From assembly GCF_013155465.1 (NCBI RefSeq), contig NZ_JABJVX010000003.1:90086-154085 (forward strand): DNA of 64,000 nucleotides, read 5' to 3'. Below are positions 44,309-54,150 of this stretch, piece by piece (the first letter of the stretch is position 1; each line of letters starts with the position of its first letter). The position numbers were made by a program, and so were the translations under genes. The stretch comes from Alterinioella nitratireducens (GTDB lineage Bacteria; Pseudomonadota; Alphaproteobacteria; Rhodobacterales; Rhodobacteraceae). Below the pieces are notes generated by a model. It did no database searches and was not told the origin of the DNA. It saw nothing but the letters and a program-made list of their open reading frames with translations.

Positions 44309-46017
44309 TGCCCGCGACGCTTTCCCGGTCCGATTATGCCGCGATGTTCGGCCCCACCACCGGCGACCGTCTGCGGCTGGCCGACACCGATCTGATCATC
44401 GAGGTCGAGCGCGACCTCACCACCTATGGCGAGGAGGTCAAGTTCGGCGGCGGCAAGGTGATCCGGGACGGCATGGGCCAGTCCCAGACCACACGCGCGG
44501 AGGGTGCCGTCGATACCGTCATCACCAATGCGCTGATCGTCGACCATACCGGCATCGTCAAGGCCGATATCGGCCTGCGCGACGGGCGCATCGCCGCGAT
44601 CGGCAAGGCGGGCAACCCGGACACGCAGCCCGGTGTCGATATCGTCATCGGACCGGGCACCGAGGCCATCGCGGGCGAGGGCCGCATCCTGACCGCCGGC
44701 GGCTTCGACAGCCATATCCACTTCATCTGCCCGCAACAGATCGAGGATGCACTGCATTCGGGCCTGACCACCATGCTCGGCGGCGGGACCGGGCCCGCGC
44801 ATGGCACGCTGGCCACGACCTGCACGCCCGGTCCCTGGCATATCGGACGGATGTTGCAGGCGGCGGATGCCTTCCCAATGAACCTGGCCTTCGCGGGCAA
44901 GGGCAACGCCTCGCTGCCCGCCGCGCTGGAGGAGCAGGTCAAGGCCGGCGCCTGCGCGCTGAAGCTGCACGAGGATTGGGGCACCACGCCCGCCGCCATC
45001 GACTGCTGCCTGTCGGTGGCCGATGCCATGGATGTGCAGGTGATGATCCACACCGACACGCTGAACGAATCCGGCTTCGTCGAAACCACCCTCAAGGCGA
45101 TGAAAGGCCGCACCATCCACGCCTTCCATACCGAGGGCGCGGGCGGTGGCCATGCCCCGGATATCATCAAGATCTGCGGCGAGGCGCATGTGCTGCCCGC
45201 CTCGACCAATCCGACCCGGCCCTTCACCGTGAACACGCTGGAAGAACATCTCGACATGCTGATGGTCTGTCACCATCTCGACAAGTCGATCCCCGAGGAC
45301 GTCGCCTTCGCCGAAAGCCGCATCCGGCGCGAGACCATCGCCGCCGAGGACATCCTGCACGACATGGGCGCGTTCTCGATCATCGCATCGGACAGCCAGG
45401 CCATGGGCCGCGTCGGCGAGGTGATCATCCGCACCTGGCAGACCGCCGACAAGATGAAGAAGCAGCGCGGGCGGCTGGCGGAAGAGACCGGCGAGAACGA
45501 CAATTTCCGCGTGCGCCGCTATATCGCGAAATACACGATCAACCCGGCCATCGCCCATGGCATCGCGCATGAGATCGGGTCGGTCGAGCCCGGCAAACGC
45601 GCCGACCTCGTGCTGTGGGATCCGGCGTTTTTCGGGGTGAAACCGGCCATGGTGCTGATCGGTGGCACCATCGCCATGGCGCAGATGGGCGATCCCAACG
45701 CCTCGATCCCGACGCCGCAGCCGGTCTATTCCCGGCCGATGTTCGGGGCCTATGGGCGGGCGGTCGAAAACGCCGCCGTAACCTTCGTCAGCGCGGCGGC
45801 GCAAGACGCAGGGATCCGGGAAAGCCTGGGGTTGGCCAAGCACACGCTGGCGGTGGCCGGTACGCGAAAGATCGGCAAATCGGACCTCAAGCTCAACGAC
45901 GCAACCCCGGTGATGGAAGTTCATCCCGAAACCTACGAAGTGCGCGCCGATGGCGAGTTGCTGACCTGCGCGCCCGCGCAGGAACTGCCCATGGCGCAGC
46001 GCTATTTTCTGTTCTGA
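44308..46017 (+). CDS. ureC: Urease subunit alpha
   Basis: The 569-residue catalytic subunit, hydrolysing urea to ammonia and carbamate at a dinickel site. The metal ligands are visible: His-x-His in DSHIHFI near residue 137, the carbamylated Lys in LKLHEDWG near residue 217, the flap histidine region MVCHHLD near residue 322, [13 protein letters not shown], and the Asp in [10 protein letters not shown] near residue 363. Full length and intact. Confidence 0.99.
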   Translation: MPATLSRSDYAAMFGPTTGDRLRLADTDLIIEVERDLTTYGEEVKFGGGKVIRDGMGQSQTTRAEGAVDTVITNALIVDHTGIVKADIGLRDGRIAAIGKAGNPDTQPGVDIVIGPGTEAIAGEGRILTAGGFDSHIHFICPQQIEDALHSGLTTMLGGGTGPAHGTLATTCTPGPWHIGRMLQAADAFPMNLAFAGKGNASLPAALEEQVKAGACALKLHEDWGTTPAAIDCCLSVADAMDVQVMIHTDTLNESGFVETTLKAMKGRTIHAFHTEGAGGGHAPDIIKICGEAHVLPASTNPTRPFTVNTLEEHLDMLMVCHHLDKSIPEDVAFAESRIRRETIAAEDILHDMGAFSIIASDSQAMGRVGEVIIRTWQTADKMKKQRGRLAEETGENDNFRVRRYIAKYTINPAIAHGIAHEIGSVEPGKRADLVLWDPAFFGVKPAMVLIGGTIAMAQMGDPNASIPTPQPVYSRPMFGAYGRAVENAAVTFVSAAAQDAGIRESLGLAKHTLAVAGTRKIGKSDLKLNDATPVMEVHPETYEVRADGELLTCAPAQELPMAQRYFLF

Positions 46018-46027
46018 GGAGGCGAAG

Positions 46028-46465
46028 ATGGATCTTCCCGTAAGCCGCAGCATCATCCATACCCATCACGGCGAAGACCGGGTAACGCTGAGCTATGACG
46101 CGCGGTTCCTGCGCCGCAAGGTGCTGACCACCGATAGCGGCGCGCGGTTCCTCGTCGATCTCGAACAGACGACGTCGCTGGATCGCGGCGACGCCTTCGC
46201 GCTTGATGACGGGCGGCGGATCGAGGTCGTGCCCGCCGCCGAGGCCCTGCTTGACGTGCGCGGCGATCTCACGCGGCTTGCCTGGCATATCGGCAATCGC
46301 CACATGCCCTGCCAGATCGAAGCGAACCGGCTGCTGATCCAGCGCGACCACGTGATCCGCGCCATGCTCGAAACGCTCGGGGCCACGCTGGCCGAGGTCG
46401 AGGAAGCCTTTACGCCCGAGGGCGGTGCCTATGGCCACGGGCGCACGCATTCCCATGCACATTGA
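46028..46465 (+). CDS. ureE: Urease accessory protein UreE (nickel metallochaperone)
   Basis: A 145-residue metallochaperone. The peptide-binding N-domain is followed by the nickel-binding C-domain with LAWHIGNRHMPCQIEANRLLIQRDHVI, and a His-rich end ([11 protein letters not shown]) that can hold extra nickel. Starts 10 bases after ureC with AGGAGG close by. Its tail overlaps the ureF start. Confidence 0.95.
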   Translation: MDLPVSRSIIHTHHGEDRVTLSYDARFLRRKVLTTDSGARFLVDLEQTTSLDRGDAFALDDGRRIEVVPAAEALLDVRGDLTRLAWHIGNRHMPCQIEANRLLIQRDHVIRAMLETLGATLAEVEEAFTPEGGAYGHGRTHSHAH

Positions 46466-47099
46466 TCCGGTCCTGACCCTGGCCCAGTGGCTGTCGCCCG
46501 CCTATCCGGTCGGGGCGTTCGCCTATAGCCACGGTCTGGAAGCGGCGGTCGAGGCGGGCGGGGTGCGCGACGGTGCGACGTTGAAGGACTGGTTGGCAAC
46601 GGTGCTGTGGCACGGGGCCGGCCATAATGACGCGCTCCTGCTCGCGGCCGCCTGGCATGCCGAGACCAGAGCGGAGCTGGACCGGATCGACGCCTCGGCG
46701 CGCGCCTTTGCGGCCTCGCGCGAGCGGCTGCTGGAAAGCGCGCAGCAAGGCACGGCCTTCTGTATTGTGACCGGTGCGATCTGGGATGGCGGGTTCGCGG
46801 ATTACACCTATCCGGTGGCCATTGGCGCCGCCGCCGCGCGCGAGGCCCTGCCGCTGCCATTGACCCAGGCGATGTACCTGCACGCCTTCTTGTCCAATCT
46901 CGTGGCGGCGGGCCAGCGCCTCCTGCCGGTCGGCCAGACCGAGGGCCAGGCCATGCTTCGCCGCCTAACGGCCCGGATCCCGGCGCTGGCCGAGGCAACG
47001 GCGAAGGGCGACCTGGCCCGGCTTTCCGGCACCGCCTTCCTCACCGACATCGCCGCGATGCATCACGAAACCCAGACCACGAGGATATTCCGCACATGA
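46455..47099 (+). CDS. ureF: Urease accessory protein UreF
   Basis: A 214-residue helical protein of the UreDFG nickel-insertion complex, acting as GTPase modulator of Ure[30 protein letters not shown] is the family N-terminus and supports the start at 46455 ([11 protein letters not shown]) rather than an ATG 21 or 30 bases upstream. Overlaps ureE by 11 bases and ureG by four. Confidence 0.94.
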   Translation: MHIDPVLTLAQWLSPAYPVGAFAYSHGLEAAVEAGGVRDGATLKDWLATVLWHGAGHNDALLLAAAWHAETRAELDRIDASARAFAASRERLLESAQQGTAFCIVTGAIWDGGFADYTYPVAIGAAAAREALPLPLTQAMYLHAFLSNLVAAGQRLLPVGQTEGQAMLRRLTARIPALAEATAKGDLARLSGTAFLTDIAAMHHETQTTRIFRT

Positions 47100-47707
47100 C
47101 CAGCCCCCATGGACCCCTTCGCATCGGCATCGGCGGCCCGGTCGGCGCGGGCAAGACCACGCTCACCGCCGCCCTGGCCGAGATCTTCCGCGAGACCCAT
47201 TCGATCGGCGTGATTACCAATGACATCTACACCCAGGAGGATGCCGAGGCGTTGACGCGGATGCAGATCCTGCCCTCGGACCGGATCATCGGGGTCGAGA
47301 CCGGGGGCTGTCCGCACACCGCCATCCGCGAGGACGCCTCGATCAACCTCGCCGCCATCGCACGGATGAACGCCCGCCACGCAGACCTCGATATCGTGCT
47401 GATCGAAAGCGGCGGCGACAACCTGTCCGCGACCTTCAGCCCCGAGCTTGCCGACCTCACGATCTACGTCATCGACGTGGCCGCCGGCGAAGAGATCCCG
47501 CGCAAGGGCGGGCCTGCGATCACCCGCTCCGATATTCTGGTGATCAACAAGACGGACCTCGCCCCCCATGTCGGCGCCGATCTGGGCGTGATGGAGCGCG
47601 ATGCGGCACGAATGCGGGGCGATCTGCCGACCGAATTCGCGGCACTGAGGCACCGCAAGGGGATCGAGCAGATCGCAAGGCACATCAAGACTATTGGAGG
47701 AGTCTGA
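47096..47707 (+). CDS. ureG: Urease accessory GTPase UreG
   Basis: A 203-residue SIMIBI GTPase that powers nickel transfer. P-loop [11 protein letters not shown] near residue 14, [11 protein letters not shown], the nickel-binding CPH in [13 protein letters not shown] near residue 70, ESGGDNL, and [13 protein letters not shown] are all intact. Last gene of the urease operon. No urea transporter or nickel transporter genes are adjacent. Confidence 0.98.
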   Translation: MTSPHGPLRIGIGGPVGAGKTTLTAALAEIFRETHSIGVITNDIYTQEDAEALTRMQILPSDRIIGVETGGCPHTAIREDASINLAAIARMNARHADLDIVLIESGGDNLSATFSPELADLTIYVIDVAAGEEIPRKGGPAITRSDILVINKTDLAPHVGADLGVMERDAARMRGDLPTEFAALRHRKGIEQIARHIKTIGGV

Positions 47708-47788
47708 TCCGGTCCTCCGCCCCTGGGGGAACCTGGCGCCGCGCGCGTGCGTTTGTCGGGAAACCGACCCATGACCGGGAGGGCCCCC

Positions 47789-48577
47789 ATGACCGACGCA
47801 ACCGCATCCCATAGCGCCACCGACACGAAGACCGCAGAACTCTATCGCATGGCCATGCCGGGCCATCTCTGCCCGTTCGGGCTGAAATCGCTCTGGCTGC
47901 TGAAATGGCATGGCTACAAGGTCGAGGATCACCGGCTGGAAACCCGCGAGAAAACCGATGCCTTCATGGAAAAGGAGGGCGTCAAGACCACGCCGCAGAC
48001 CTATATCGACGGCAAGCGCATCGGCGGGTTCGACGATCTCAAGGCGCATTTCGGTCACCACGTGCTGGAGGAAGGCGACACCACCTACCAGCCGGTGATC
48101 GCCATTTTCGGGGCCGCCGCCCTGATCGCGCTGGCGGTGGTGGCCAACCTCTATGACGGGTTCCCGATCTTCACCTGGCTCAAATGGTTCTTCGCCACCG
48201 CCATGGCCGGCCTTGCGATCCAGAAGCTGCGCGACATCGGCGGTTTCGTGAACGGGTTTCTGGGCTATGACCTGCTGGCGCGGCGCTTCGTGCCCTACGC
48301 CTATGTCTACCCCGTGGCCGAGCTTTATGCCGCCGTCGGCATGATGGCCCTTTTTGGCACCGGCAGCGCGCTGATCTGGCTGGTGGCGCCCGTCAGCATG
48401 TTCATCGGCCTGGTCGGGTCGATCAGCGTGATCAAGGCGGTCTATATCGACAAGCGCGAGATCACCTGCGCCTGTGTCGGCGGCGAGTCCAATGTGCCGC
48501 TCGGGATGATCTCGCTGACCGAGAATCTGGTGATGTTGGGGATGGGCATCTGGATGCTTGTGCCGCAGGTGATATGA
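47789..48577 (+). CDS. Glutaredoxin-MauE/DoxX-like fusion membrane protein
   Basis: A 262-residue two-part protein. Residues about 30-105 are a glutaredoxin fold (AELYRMAMPGHLCPFGLKSLWLLKWHGYKVEDHRL, then TTPQTYIDGKRIGGFDDLKAHF) with a single-cysteine CPFG site. Residues about 115-262 hold four membrane helices of MauE type ending in a CACVGG motif before the last helix. Such fusions are thought to pass thiol or quinone redox power across the membrane. Start chosen at 47789 with GGGAGG six bases upstream; ATGs at 47747 and 47771 are alternatives. Confidence 0.8.
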   Translation: MTDATASHSATDTKTAELYRMAMPGHLCPFGLKSLWLLKWHGYKVEDHRLETREKTDAFMEKEGVKTTPQTYIDGKRIGGFDDLKAHFGHHVLEEGDTTYQPVIAIFGAAALIALAVVANLYDGFPIFTWLKWFFATAMAGLAIQKLRDIGGFVNGFLGYDLLARRFVPYAYVYPVAELYAAVGMMALFGTGSALIWLVAPVSMFIGLVGSISVIKAVYIDKREITCACVGGESNVPLGMISLTENLVMLGMGIWMLVPQVI

Positions 48578-48581
48578 CCGC

Positions 48582-49337
48582 CTACCCCATGAGCCGCGCG
48601 AAGAAAATCGCGCTCATGCCAAACCCGATCAGCGCGATCAGCCAGCGGACGGCCTCGCGCGGCAGGGCGCGGGCAATGGGCGCCCCCAGATAGCCGCCCA
48701 GGGTCGCCGCGACCATCATCATCACCGCCTGTGGCCACACGACCAGCCCGGCGACGGCGAAGACCGCCACCGAGATCGCCGACAGCGCGAAGCTGAGCCC
48801 GGTTTTCAGCCCGTTCATCCGGTGCAGGTCCACCATCCCCCACAGCGCGAAGAGGGCCAGCAGGACGATGCCGAGCCCGCCATTGAAATAGCCGCCATAG
48901 ATGCTGACCGCGAAGAGGCCCGCCGCGCCCTCGGGCGTCAGGCTGCGGGCGCGGGCGGCGGCCCAGATGCGGATGCGGTCGCCGAAGAGGAAGGCCAGCG
49001 TTGCGGCCAGCAGCAGGAAGGGCACGACAAGCGAGAACGCCTCGTTCGAGGAGACCAGCAGAAGGCCCGAGCCGACAATGCCCCCCGCCAGCGTGATCAG
49101 CGTGAGGCGGATCAGGCGGGCGCGGTCGAACGCGGCCAGTTCCGCCCGGAACCCGAGCGCCCCGCCCAGGTAGCCCGGAAACACCGCCACCGCGCTGGTC
49201 GCATTGGCGGCAACCGGCGGCACCCCGGTCAGGACCAGCGCCGGAAAGGTCAGGAAGGTGCCGCCGCCCGCGATGGTGTTCAGGACACCTGCCCCGAAGG
49301 CGGCGGCAAGCAGGATGAGGATGTCGAGAACGGGCAT
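48582..49337 (-). CDS. TSUP/TauE-SafE family permease
   Basis: A 251-residue membrane protein of about eight helices in two repeats. FGAGVLNTIAGGGTFLTFPALVLTGVPPVAANATSAVAVFPG in repeat one and YGGYFNGGLGIVLLALFALWG in repeat two are TauE/SafE (COG0730) signatures. These export sulfite, sulfoacetate or related anions; the substrate here is unknown. Starts at the ATG at 49337; its stop lies four bases from the convergent glutaredoxin fusion. Confidence 0.88.
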   Translation of the reverse strand: MPVLDILILLAAAFGAGVLNTIAGGGTFLTFPALVLTGVPPVAANATSAVAVFPGYLGGALGFRAELAAFDRARLIRLTLITLAGGIVGSGLLLVSSNEAFSLVVPFLLLAATLAFLFGDRIRIWAAARARSLTPEGAAGLFAVSIYGGYFNGGLGIVLLALFALWGMVDLHRMNGLKTGLSFALSAISVAVFAVAGLVVWPQAVMMMVAATLGGYLGAPIARALPREAVRWLIALIGFGMSAIFFARLMG

Positions 49338-49565
49338 GGGCGGCTCCGGGCTGGTGGGGATCGGCCTGTCGCTAAAGCCTTGCGGCTGCGGCGAAGTCAA
49401 GCTCTCCGAGCGCGGAATGGGGATGCGGCCCATCGACGGGCCGCAAGAGCGCTCGGTCGACCGGGCGCCGCCCGCTTGATCAGAACAATTGGCACAGGCC
49501 CCGCGCGGCGCTACAGTCAAAGGCGCCTTGACTGCCCCGCCCTGCCGCAGACACCAGGAGGCCCG

Positions 49566-50120
49566 ATGCCCATTCGCCCTGCCCTGTTCGCCACGATCCT
49601 CGCCGCCTCGCCTGCCGCCGCCGACATGATAGAGGTGACCATCGCCAACGCCCCTGCCGGGGCACGGCTTTGCGCCCTCGTCATGCAGGCCCCCGGCGAG
49701 GCCAGCGCCGCGCGCGCCATGATCGAGGCACAGCGCCCCGTCTTCGCAGGCGGCATGGCCAGCATCGAACCGCCCCGCGACACCACCGGTCGCGCGCTCT
49801 ATTTCGAGGGCCGCGTGCGCCTTGTCGCCACCGCGCCGGGGCATTGCCCGGTCGGGTGCGACCTCGACATCTTCTGGAGCCACCCGCCCGATCCCGGCAC
49901 CGCCCTGGCCGAACAGGCCTGCGCCTTCGACCTGAGCCTGGCGCGCGCGGGCAGCACTGTCTGCCGGGAGGGCGAAACGACCCTCCTGCCCTACGCAACC
50001 GGCCCCGAATACCGCCCCGCTCCGGGCGAGGCTCCGATCCCGATTGCCGGTATCGACGGTGAGGTCGAATACCACATCGGCGATACCGCCAGCCGCCCCC
50101 TGACCTGCGCCACGCCGTGA
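49566..50120 (+). CDS. Secreted protein of unknown function
   Basis: A 184-residue protein with a short signal peptide (MPIRPALFATILAASPAAA). Mature part begins DMIEVTIANAPAGARLCALVM, suggesting a beta-sandwich; cysteine residues occur in pairs (APGHCPVGCDLDIFW, EQACAFD, GSTVCREG, PLTCATP), which may form disulfides in the periplasm. Not recognised. It has a good GGAGG site and its TGA overlaps the GTG start of the peptidase gene, so the two are translated together. Confidence 0.7.
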   Translation: MPIRPALFATILAASPAAADMIEVTIANAPAGARLCALVMQAPGEASAARAMIEAQRPVFAGGMASIEPPRDTTGRALYFEGRVRLVATAPGHCPVGCDLDIFWSHPPDPGTALAEQACAFDLSLARAGSTVCREGETTLLPYATGPEYRPAPGEAPIPIAGIDGEVEYHIGDTASRPLTCATP

Positions 50121-51451
50121 CCCAAGCCGATATGGATCATTTCCGCGCGGAACTTGCCGCGCTGGTCGCCTTCCCGACCGAACCGGGCGCCGGGGCCGCG
50201 CATGACGCCTGCCTTGCCCATATCGCGGCACTGATGACACCGGCGGGGTTCGACACCGAGGTGATCACCGGCCCGCATCCGCCGATCCTGCTGGCCTCGC
50301 GGATCGAGGATGGCGGCCTGCCGACGCTGCTCAGCTATTCGCATGCCGACACGGTTCCGGGGATGGAGGGCCAGTGGCAGGACGGGCTGGACCCCTGGAC
50401 GCTGACCCCGCGCGACGGCGCGCTCTTCGGGCGCGGGGTGGCCGACAACAAGGGCCAGTTCCTGGTCAATTTCACTGCGATCCGACGGGTTCTCGACCGC
50501 CAGGGGCGGCTCGGCTTCAACCTGCACTGGCTGATCGAGATGGGCGAGGAGGTTGGCTCACCGGGGCTGGAGGCGGTTTGCGCGGCCCTGAAACCGCGCC
50601 TGAACGCCGACCTGTTGCTGGCCTCGGACGGGCCGCGCCTGCGCGCGGATCAGCCGACCGTGTTCCTTGGCGCGCGGGGCGGGTTGGGGGTGGAGCTGAC
50701 CATCCGCCACCGCGAGGACGGGCGGCATTCGGGCAATTTCGGCGGCCTCCTGCGCAACCCCGCAACGGAAATGGCGCATGTCCTGGCCGCGATCATCGGG
50801 CCGGACGGAGCCTGCAGGGTGCCGGGTTGGGTTCCGGACGCCCTGCCCGAGGAAACCCGCGATGCCCTCAAGGGGATCACACCGGCAGGGGGCGAGATCG
50901 ACGCGGGTTGGGGCGCACCCGGCCTGACCCCCGCCGAACGGGTCCATGGCTGGTCGGCGGTCGAGGTGCTTTCCCTGACCGCGGGCCGGATCCCGCCCGT
51001 CAACGCCATTCCGCCCGAAGCCACGGCGCATATCCAGCTGCGCTATGTGACCGGCCTGGACGAGGACGCGCTGCTGCCCAACCTCCGGGCGCATCTGGAC
51101 GCGTCTGGCTTCGATTACGTTTCGATCGGGGAACATGAGGCGCGGTTTCCGGCCTCGGCCACGCCGCTGTCACATCCGTTCGTATCGGTTGTCACCGGTT
51201 CCATCACCCGCAGCACCGGCACGGCCCCAGCCCTCCTGCCCTCGCTCGGCGGGTCGCTGCCCAATCACGTCTTTACCGAGACGCTCGGCCTGCCCTCTGT
51301 CTGGGTGCCACATTCCTACCCCGGATGCAGCCAGCACGCCGCCAATGAACATGTGCCCGAAGCGGTCTTCGCCAGCGCCATCGCCCTGATGACCGAGGTT
51401 TTCGCCGATATCGGTGCGACATCGCGGGCCGAGCTTGGGCTAGGGGATTAG
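50117..51451 (+). CDS. M20-family zinc metallopeptidase/deacylase
   Basis: A 444-residue enzyme of the ArgE/DapE/CPG2 group. Zinc ligands and catalytic residues: His in SYSHADTVPG near residue 75, bridging Asp in GRGVADNKGQ near residue 110, the Glu-Glu pair in EMGEEVGSPG near residue 142, Asp in LASDGP, and His in NEHVPE near residue 415. The dimerisation domain is in the middle. The GTG at 50117 overlaps the upstream stop; ATG at 50132 is an alternative. The substrate, an amidated or peptide compound, is unknown. Confidence 0.88.
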   Translation: MTQADMDHFRAELAALVAFPTEPGAGAAHDACLAHIAALMTPAGFDTEVITGPHPPILLASRIEDGGLPTLLSYSHADTVPGMEGQWQDGLDPWTLTPRDGALFGRGVADNKGQFLVNFTAIRRVLDRQGRLGFNLHWLIEMGEEVGSPGLEAVCAALKPRLNADLLLASDGPRLRADQPTVFLGARGGLGVELTIRHREDGRHSGNFGGLLRNPATEMAHVLAAIIGPDGACRVPGWVPDALPEETRDALKGITPAGGEIDAGWGAPGLTPAERVHGWSAVEVLSLTAGRIPPVNAIPPEATAHIQLRYVTGLDEDALLPNLRAHLDASGFDYVSIGEHEARFPASATPLSHPFVSVVTGSITRSTGTAPALLPSLGGSLPNHVFTETLGLPSVWVPHSYPGCSQHAANEHVPEAVFASAIALMTEVFADIGATSRAELGLGD

Positions 51452-51960
51452 CTGTCGCGGTCCGCGCGCCAAGCGCTCAGGGCCGGGTTCTCGGCGGATC
51501 GCTCGGGGTCTGCCGGGTCGCCTTCCGCCTCAGGGCGCGGCATCCTGGGCATCGGCGCACCACGCGGGCTGCGGAAATAATACATCTCCCGCGCGCCGAA
51601 ATAGAAGCTGACAATCGCGCCCAGAAGCCACCACAGCGGCTCGGGCACTTCGCGCAGGCCCACCATGCGGGCGGCGAAGGCACCGGGATCGGCCATCGCG
51701 AAGACGAAGAGGCCAAGCGTGCCAAGCGCCAGCATCGGGCGCGGCAAGCGATTGATTCCATTGACCAGCCGGTCGAACCAGCCGCCGCGACCGTATTGAA
51801 ACTCATCGCCATGCGCATCCAACGCGGCGCGCTGTGCTTGCGCCGACAATTCCATCCGGCGGGTTTCATTGGCGCGAAAGACCTCGGCCACGCCTGACGC
51901 CGCCTCTCCCACCGCCTGCACCGTGCGGGCATTTCCAAGCGCGCGCGAGATCAGCCCCAT
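51448..51960 (-). CDS. Holin of the three-helix gene-transfer-agent type
   Basis: A 170-residue protein. A soluble N-terminal half (GNARTVQAVGEAASGVAEVFRANETRR) is followed by hydrophobic segments PRPMLALGTLGLFVFAMADPG and PEPLWWLLGAIVSFYFGAREMYY, as in the GTA_holin_3TM family. In Rhodobacter capsulatus such a holin, paired with an endolysin outside the main cluster, releases gene-transfer agent by lysis. The N-terminal start overlaps the endolysin end by ten bases. Confidence 0.85.
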   Translation of the reverse strand: MGLISRALGNARTVQAVGEAASGVAEVFRANETRRMELSAQAQRAALDAHGDEFQYGRGGWFDRLVNGINRLPRPMLALGTLGLFVFAMADPGAFAARMVGLREVPEPLWWLLGAIVSFYFGAREMYYFRSPRGAPMPRMPRPEAEGDPADPERSAENPALSAWRADRDS

Positions 51961-52562
51961 GCCGCCACCCGCGCCCGGTGTTCCGCATCCGTCAGGTGGT
52001 AGCGCGGCGAGATGAACTCCTCCGCCCGCAGGATCCAGCCGCCCTTGCCGCCATCGCGCCGTGTCGCATAGCGGCGCGAGGCCGGGCGGCGGTCGGCCAG
52101 ACGGTAGTAGAAATTGCGCCGCGCAATGCCATAGGCATCGACCAGGTGATCGGGGGCCTGGGCATAGGCCGCCTGGGACGCCGCGATGGTCTGCGGCCCG
52201 ATGGTGCCGTCGACAACGATGTCGAACCCCATGTCGCGCAAGAGGCGTTGCAGGATGCGCACCGCCCCCGCGCCGGCATTGACCTGCATGTCGAAGACGG
52301 AAGATTGCAGCGCCTCGGGCAATCGGTCGATGCCGGGCCGGGTGTAGTAATGCTCGATGAAGATCTCGGTGGCACGATCCGCCGTCATCAGGCGCACATC
52401 GGCCACATCGACATCGCCATCGCCATCCAGATCGAGGCCGAGGCCGCGCATCGTGTGGATGGTGACGCCGAAATTCGTGGCCCCGCCGGGGTCGTTCGGA
52501 TCGTTCACGAAGCCCCCCTCGCGGGCGACAATCTCAGATGCAATTTGGCGAACCGACAGCAT
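51951..52562 (-). CDS. GTA-type endolysin (GH108 N-acetylmuramidase)
   Basis: A 203-residue murein hydrolase. The GH108 domain starts with IVAREGGFVNDPNDPGGATNFGVT (catalytic Glu in the EGG motif near residue 15) and QSSVFDMQVNAGAGAVRILQR; the C-terminal peptidoglycan-binding part includes DGTIGPQTIAA. An EF-hand-like insert DLDGDGDVDVAD near residue 45 suggests calcium binding. No signal peptide, so it relies on the adjacent holin. It resembles the lysozyme of the Rhodobacter GTA lysis pair. Confidence 0.87.
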   Translation of the reverse strand: MLSVRQIASEIVAREGGFVNDPNDPGGATNFGVTIHTMRGLGLDLDGDGDVDVADVRLMTADRATEIFIEHYYTRPGIDRLPEALQSSVFDMQVNAGAGAVRILQRLLRDMGFDIVVDGTIGPQTIAASQAAYAQAPDHLVDAYGIARRNFYYRLADRRPASRRYATRRDGGKGGWILRAEEFISPRYHLTDAEHRARVAAWG

Positions 52563-52661
52563 GGCTCAGCCCTCCATGCTCAAGGTTCCAGGTCATGCCC
52601 CGTTCTAGGGCTGCTCCCCCCGATTCCCGGGGGCAACTGCCATGAGATTGAGGGCAAATCC

Positions 52662-52677
52662 GTTAAAATTGTGCTAA
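52662..52677 (-). promoter_or_regulatory. CtrA-like site upstream of the lysis pair
   Basis: Minus strand TTAG-CACAATT-TTAAC fits the CtrA consensus TTAA-N7-TTAAC with one mismatch, about 100 bases before the endolysin start. In Rhodobacter, GTA lysis genes depend on CtrA; the link here is inferred. Confidence 0.4.
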
Positions 52678-52694
52678 AACGCCGCGCGGTTTAT

Positions 52695-53147
52695 TCAGCT
52701 GCCTTCGGAGGTGCGGTAGACGCCCTGTTCCTCAAGCGCGTCGATCACCTCGGCGGGCATGTAGGTCTCATCGTGGCGCGCAAGCAGGTCGGTGGCCAGG
52801 AACACGCCGTCCTGATAGGTGCCGGTCGCGATCGTGCCCTGCCCCTCGCCAAAGAGGTCCGGGGCCGCATCTCTGCCGATATAGCGCACCGGGATGTCGG
52901 CGCCGCCATCGGTGACGACAAAGCTGAACTCCGCGCCCTCGCCCGGCTGCAACGAGCCGTCCAGGACCAGCCCGCCGATGCGGAACACCTCATCCGACGG
53001 CGGCGCGGTTTCGGCCACTTCCGTGGGTGTGCGGAAGAAATTGATACCATCCCGCAGCCCGTAGCCGATCAGCACCGATGCCCCGGCCAGCAGCACGGCG
53101 GCGATGATGATGATCTGGATCCGGCGTTTTTTCTTGAGCCCGCGCAT
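52695..53147 (-). CDS. ccmE: Cytochrome c-type biogenesis protein CcmE (heme chaperone)
   Basis: A 150-residue membrane-anchored chaperone. Basic start and one helix (KKKRRIQIIIIAAVLLAGASVLIGYGL), then an OB-fold domain (RIGGLVLDGSL, IPVRYIGRDAAPDLFGEGQGTIATG) with the heme-linking His in LLARHDETYMPAEV near residue 122 and the conserved Tyr. The start at 53147 (MRGLKKKRR) is preferred over one 63 bases upstream. It supports cytochrome c maturation, including the pentaheme protein here. No other ccm genes adjoin it. Confidence 0.93.
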   Translation of the reverse strand: MRGLKKKRRIQIIIIAAVLLAGASVLIGYGLRDGINFFRTPTEVAETAPPSDEVFRIGGLVLDGSLQPGEGAEFSFVVTDGGADIPVRYIGRDAAPDLFGEGQGTIATGTYQDGVFLATDLLARHDETYMPAEVIDALEEQGVYRTSEGS

Positions 53148-53273
53148 CGTTGCAATTCCTCTTCTACGCAGCGCAAAGATAAACCTCTTTGCGACCGTGG
53201 CAAAGACCACGCGGCCATTTGGCGCGGATCAGCTTTAACATCGCCTGACAGTATACTGATTCAGAACATTATT

Positions 53274-54086
53274 TCAGGCAGATATGAATTCGATCTTGCG
53301 GCGCAGGAATTGCACCGCCTTGTTCGAGACGCGGGCCGGATCGCCCGAGGTCAGGAAGGCCGCCTCGGTGCCCGGCCCGATCATTTCGGGGCGACGCTCC
53401 AGATAATCAGCCAGGCTTGCCGCGACCAGGTCGGGCTGCGAATAGACCGCCACGTCCGGACCGAGGGCGGCCTGGAACACCTCCTGCACCAACGGGTAAT
53501 GCGTGCAGCCCAGGATCGCGGCTTGCGGTTTCGGCATCCGGCGTTGCAGCGCCTCGACATGGGAGCGGACGAGCGCCTCGGCAAGGATCATGTCACCCTC
53601 CTCGATCGCGTCGACGACACCGCCGCAGGGCTGTGCCTCCACGTCGACCCCGATGGCGCGGAAGGCCAGTTCGCGCTGGAACGCGCGGCTGCTGACCGTT
53701 GTCGGCGTGGCGAAAAGCGCGACATGTTGCACGGCCACCTCGCGCGGCGGGGAATTGTCACCCCAGTTGCGTTCGGTCAGCGCCTCGATCAGCGGAACAA
53801 AAACGCCGAGGACGCGCTTGCCCTCGGGCACCCACCCCTCCTGCATCCGGCGGAGCGCCGCGGCCGAGGCGGTGTTGCAGGCGAGAATCACTAGGTCACA
53901 CCCGGCCTGGAACAGGCGATCCACGCCCGCCGTGGTCAGCGCGTAGATATCCTCGGCATCGCGCACCCCGTAAGGCGTATGCGCGTTGTCGCCGTAATAG
54001 ACAATGGGCACGTCCGGCAGGCGCTTGGTCACCGCCTCCAGCACCGTCAGCCCGCCCAATCCGCTGTCGAAGATCCCTACCGCCAT
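53274..54086 (-). CDS. murI: Glutamate racemase
   Basis: A 270-residue enzyme making D-glutamate for peptidoglycan. [15 protein letters not shown] at the N-terminus, first catalytic Cys in [15 protein letters not shown] near residue 71, and second Cys in [15 protein letters not shown] near residue 190 are all intact. Length normal. The start is the ATG at 54086. Confidence 0.95.
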   Translation of the reverse strand: MAVGIFDSGLGGLTVLEAVTKRLPDVPIVYYGDNAHTPYGVRDAEDIYALTTAGVDRLFQAGCDLVILACNTASAAALRRMQEGWVPEGKRVLGVFVPLIEALTERNWGDNSPPREVAVQHVALFATPTTVSSRAFQRELAFRAIGVDVEAQPCGGVVDAIEEGDMILAEALVRSHVEALQRRMPKPQAAILGCTHYPLVQEVFQAALGPDVAVYSQPDLVAASLADYLERRPEMIGPGTEAAFLTSGDPARVSNKAVQFLRRKIEFISA

Positions 54087-54150
54087 CTGCCTGCCCCGTT
54101 CTTCTGCCTTGGCGAAACCCTAATCTGGCCGGATGCGGAAATCCATCCGT

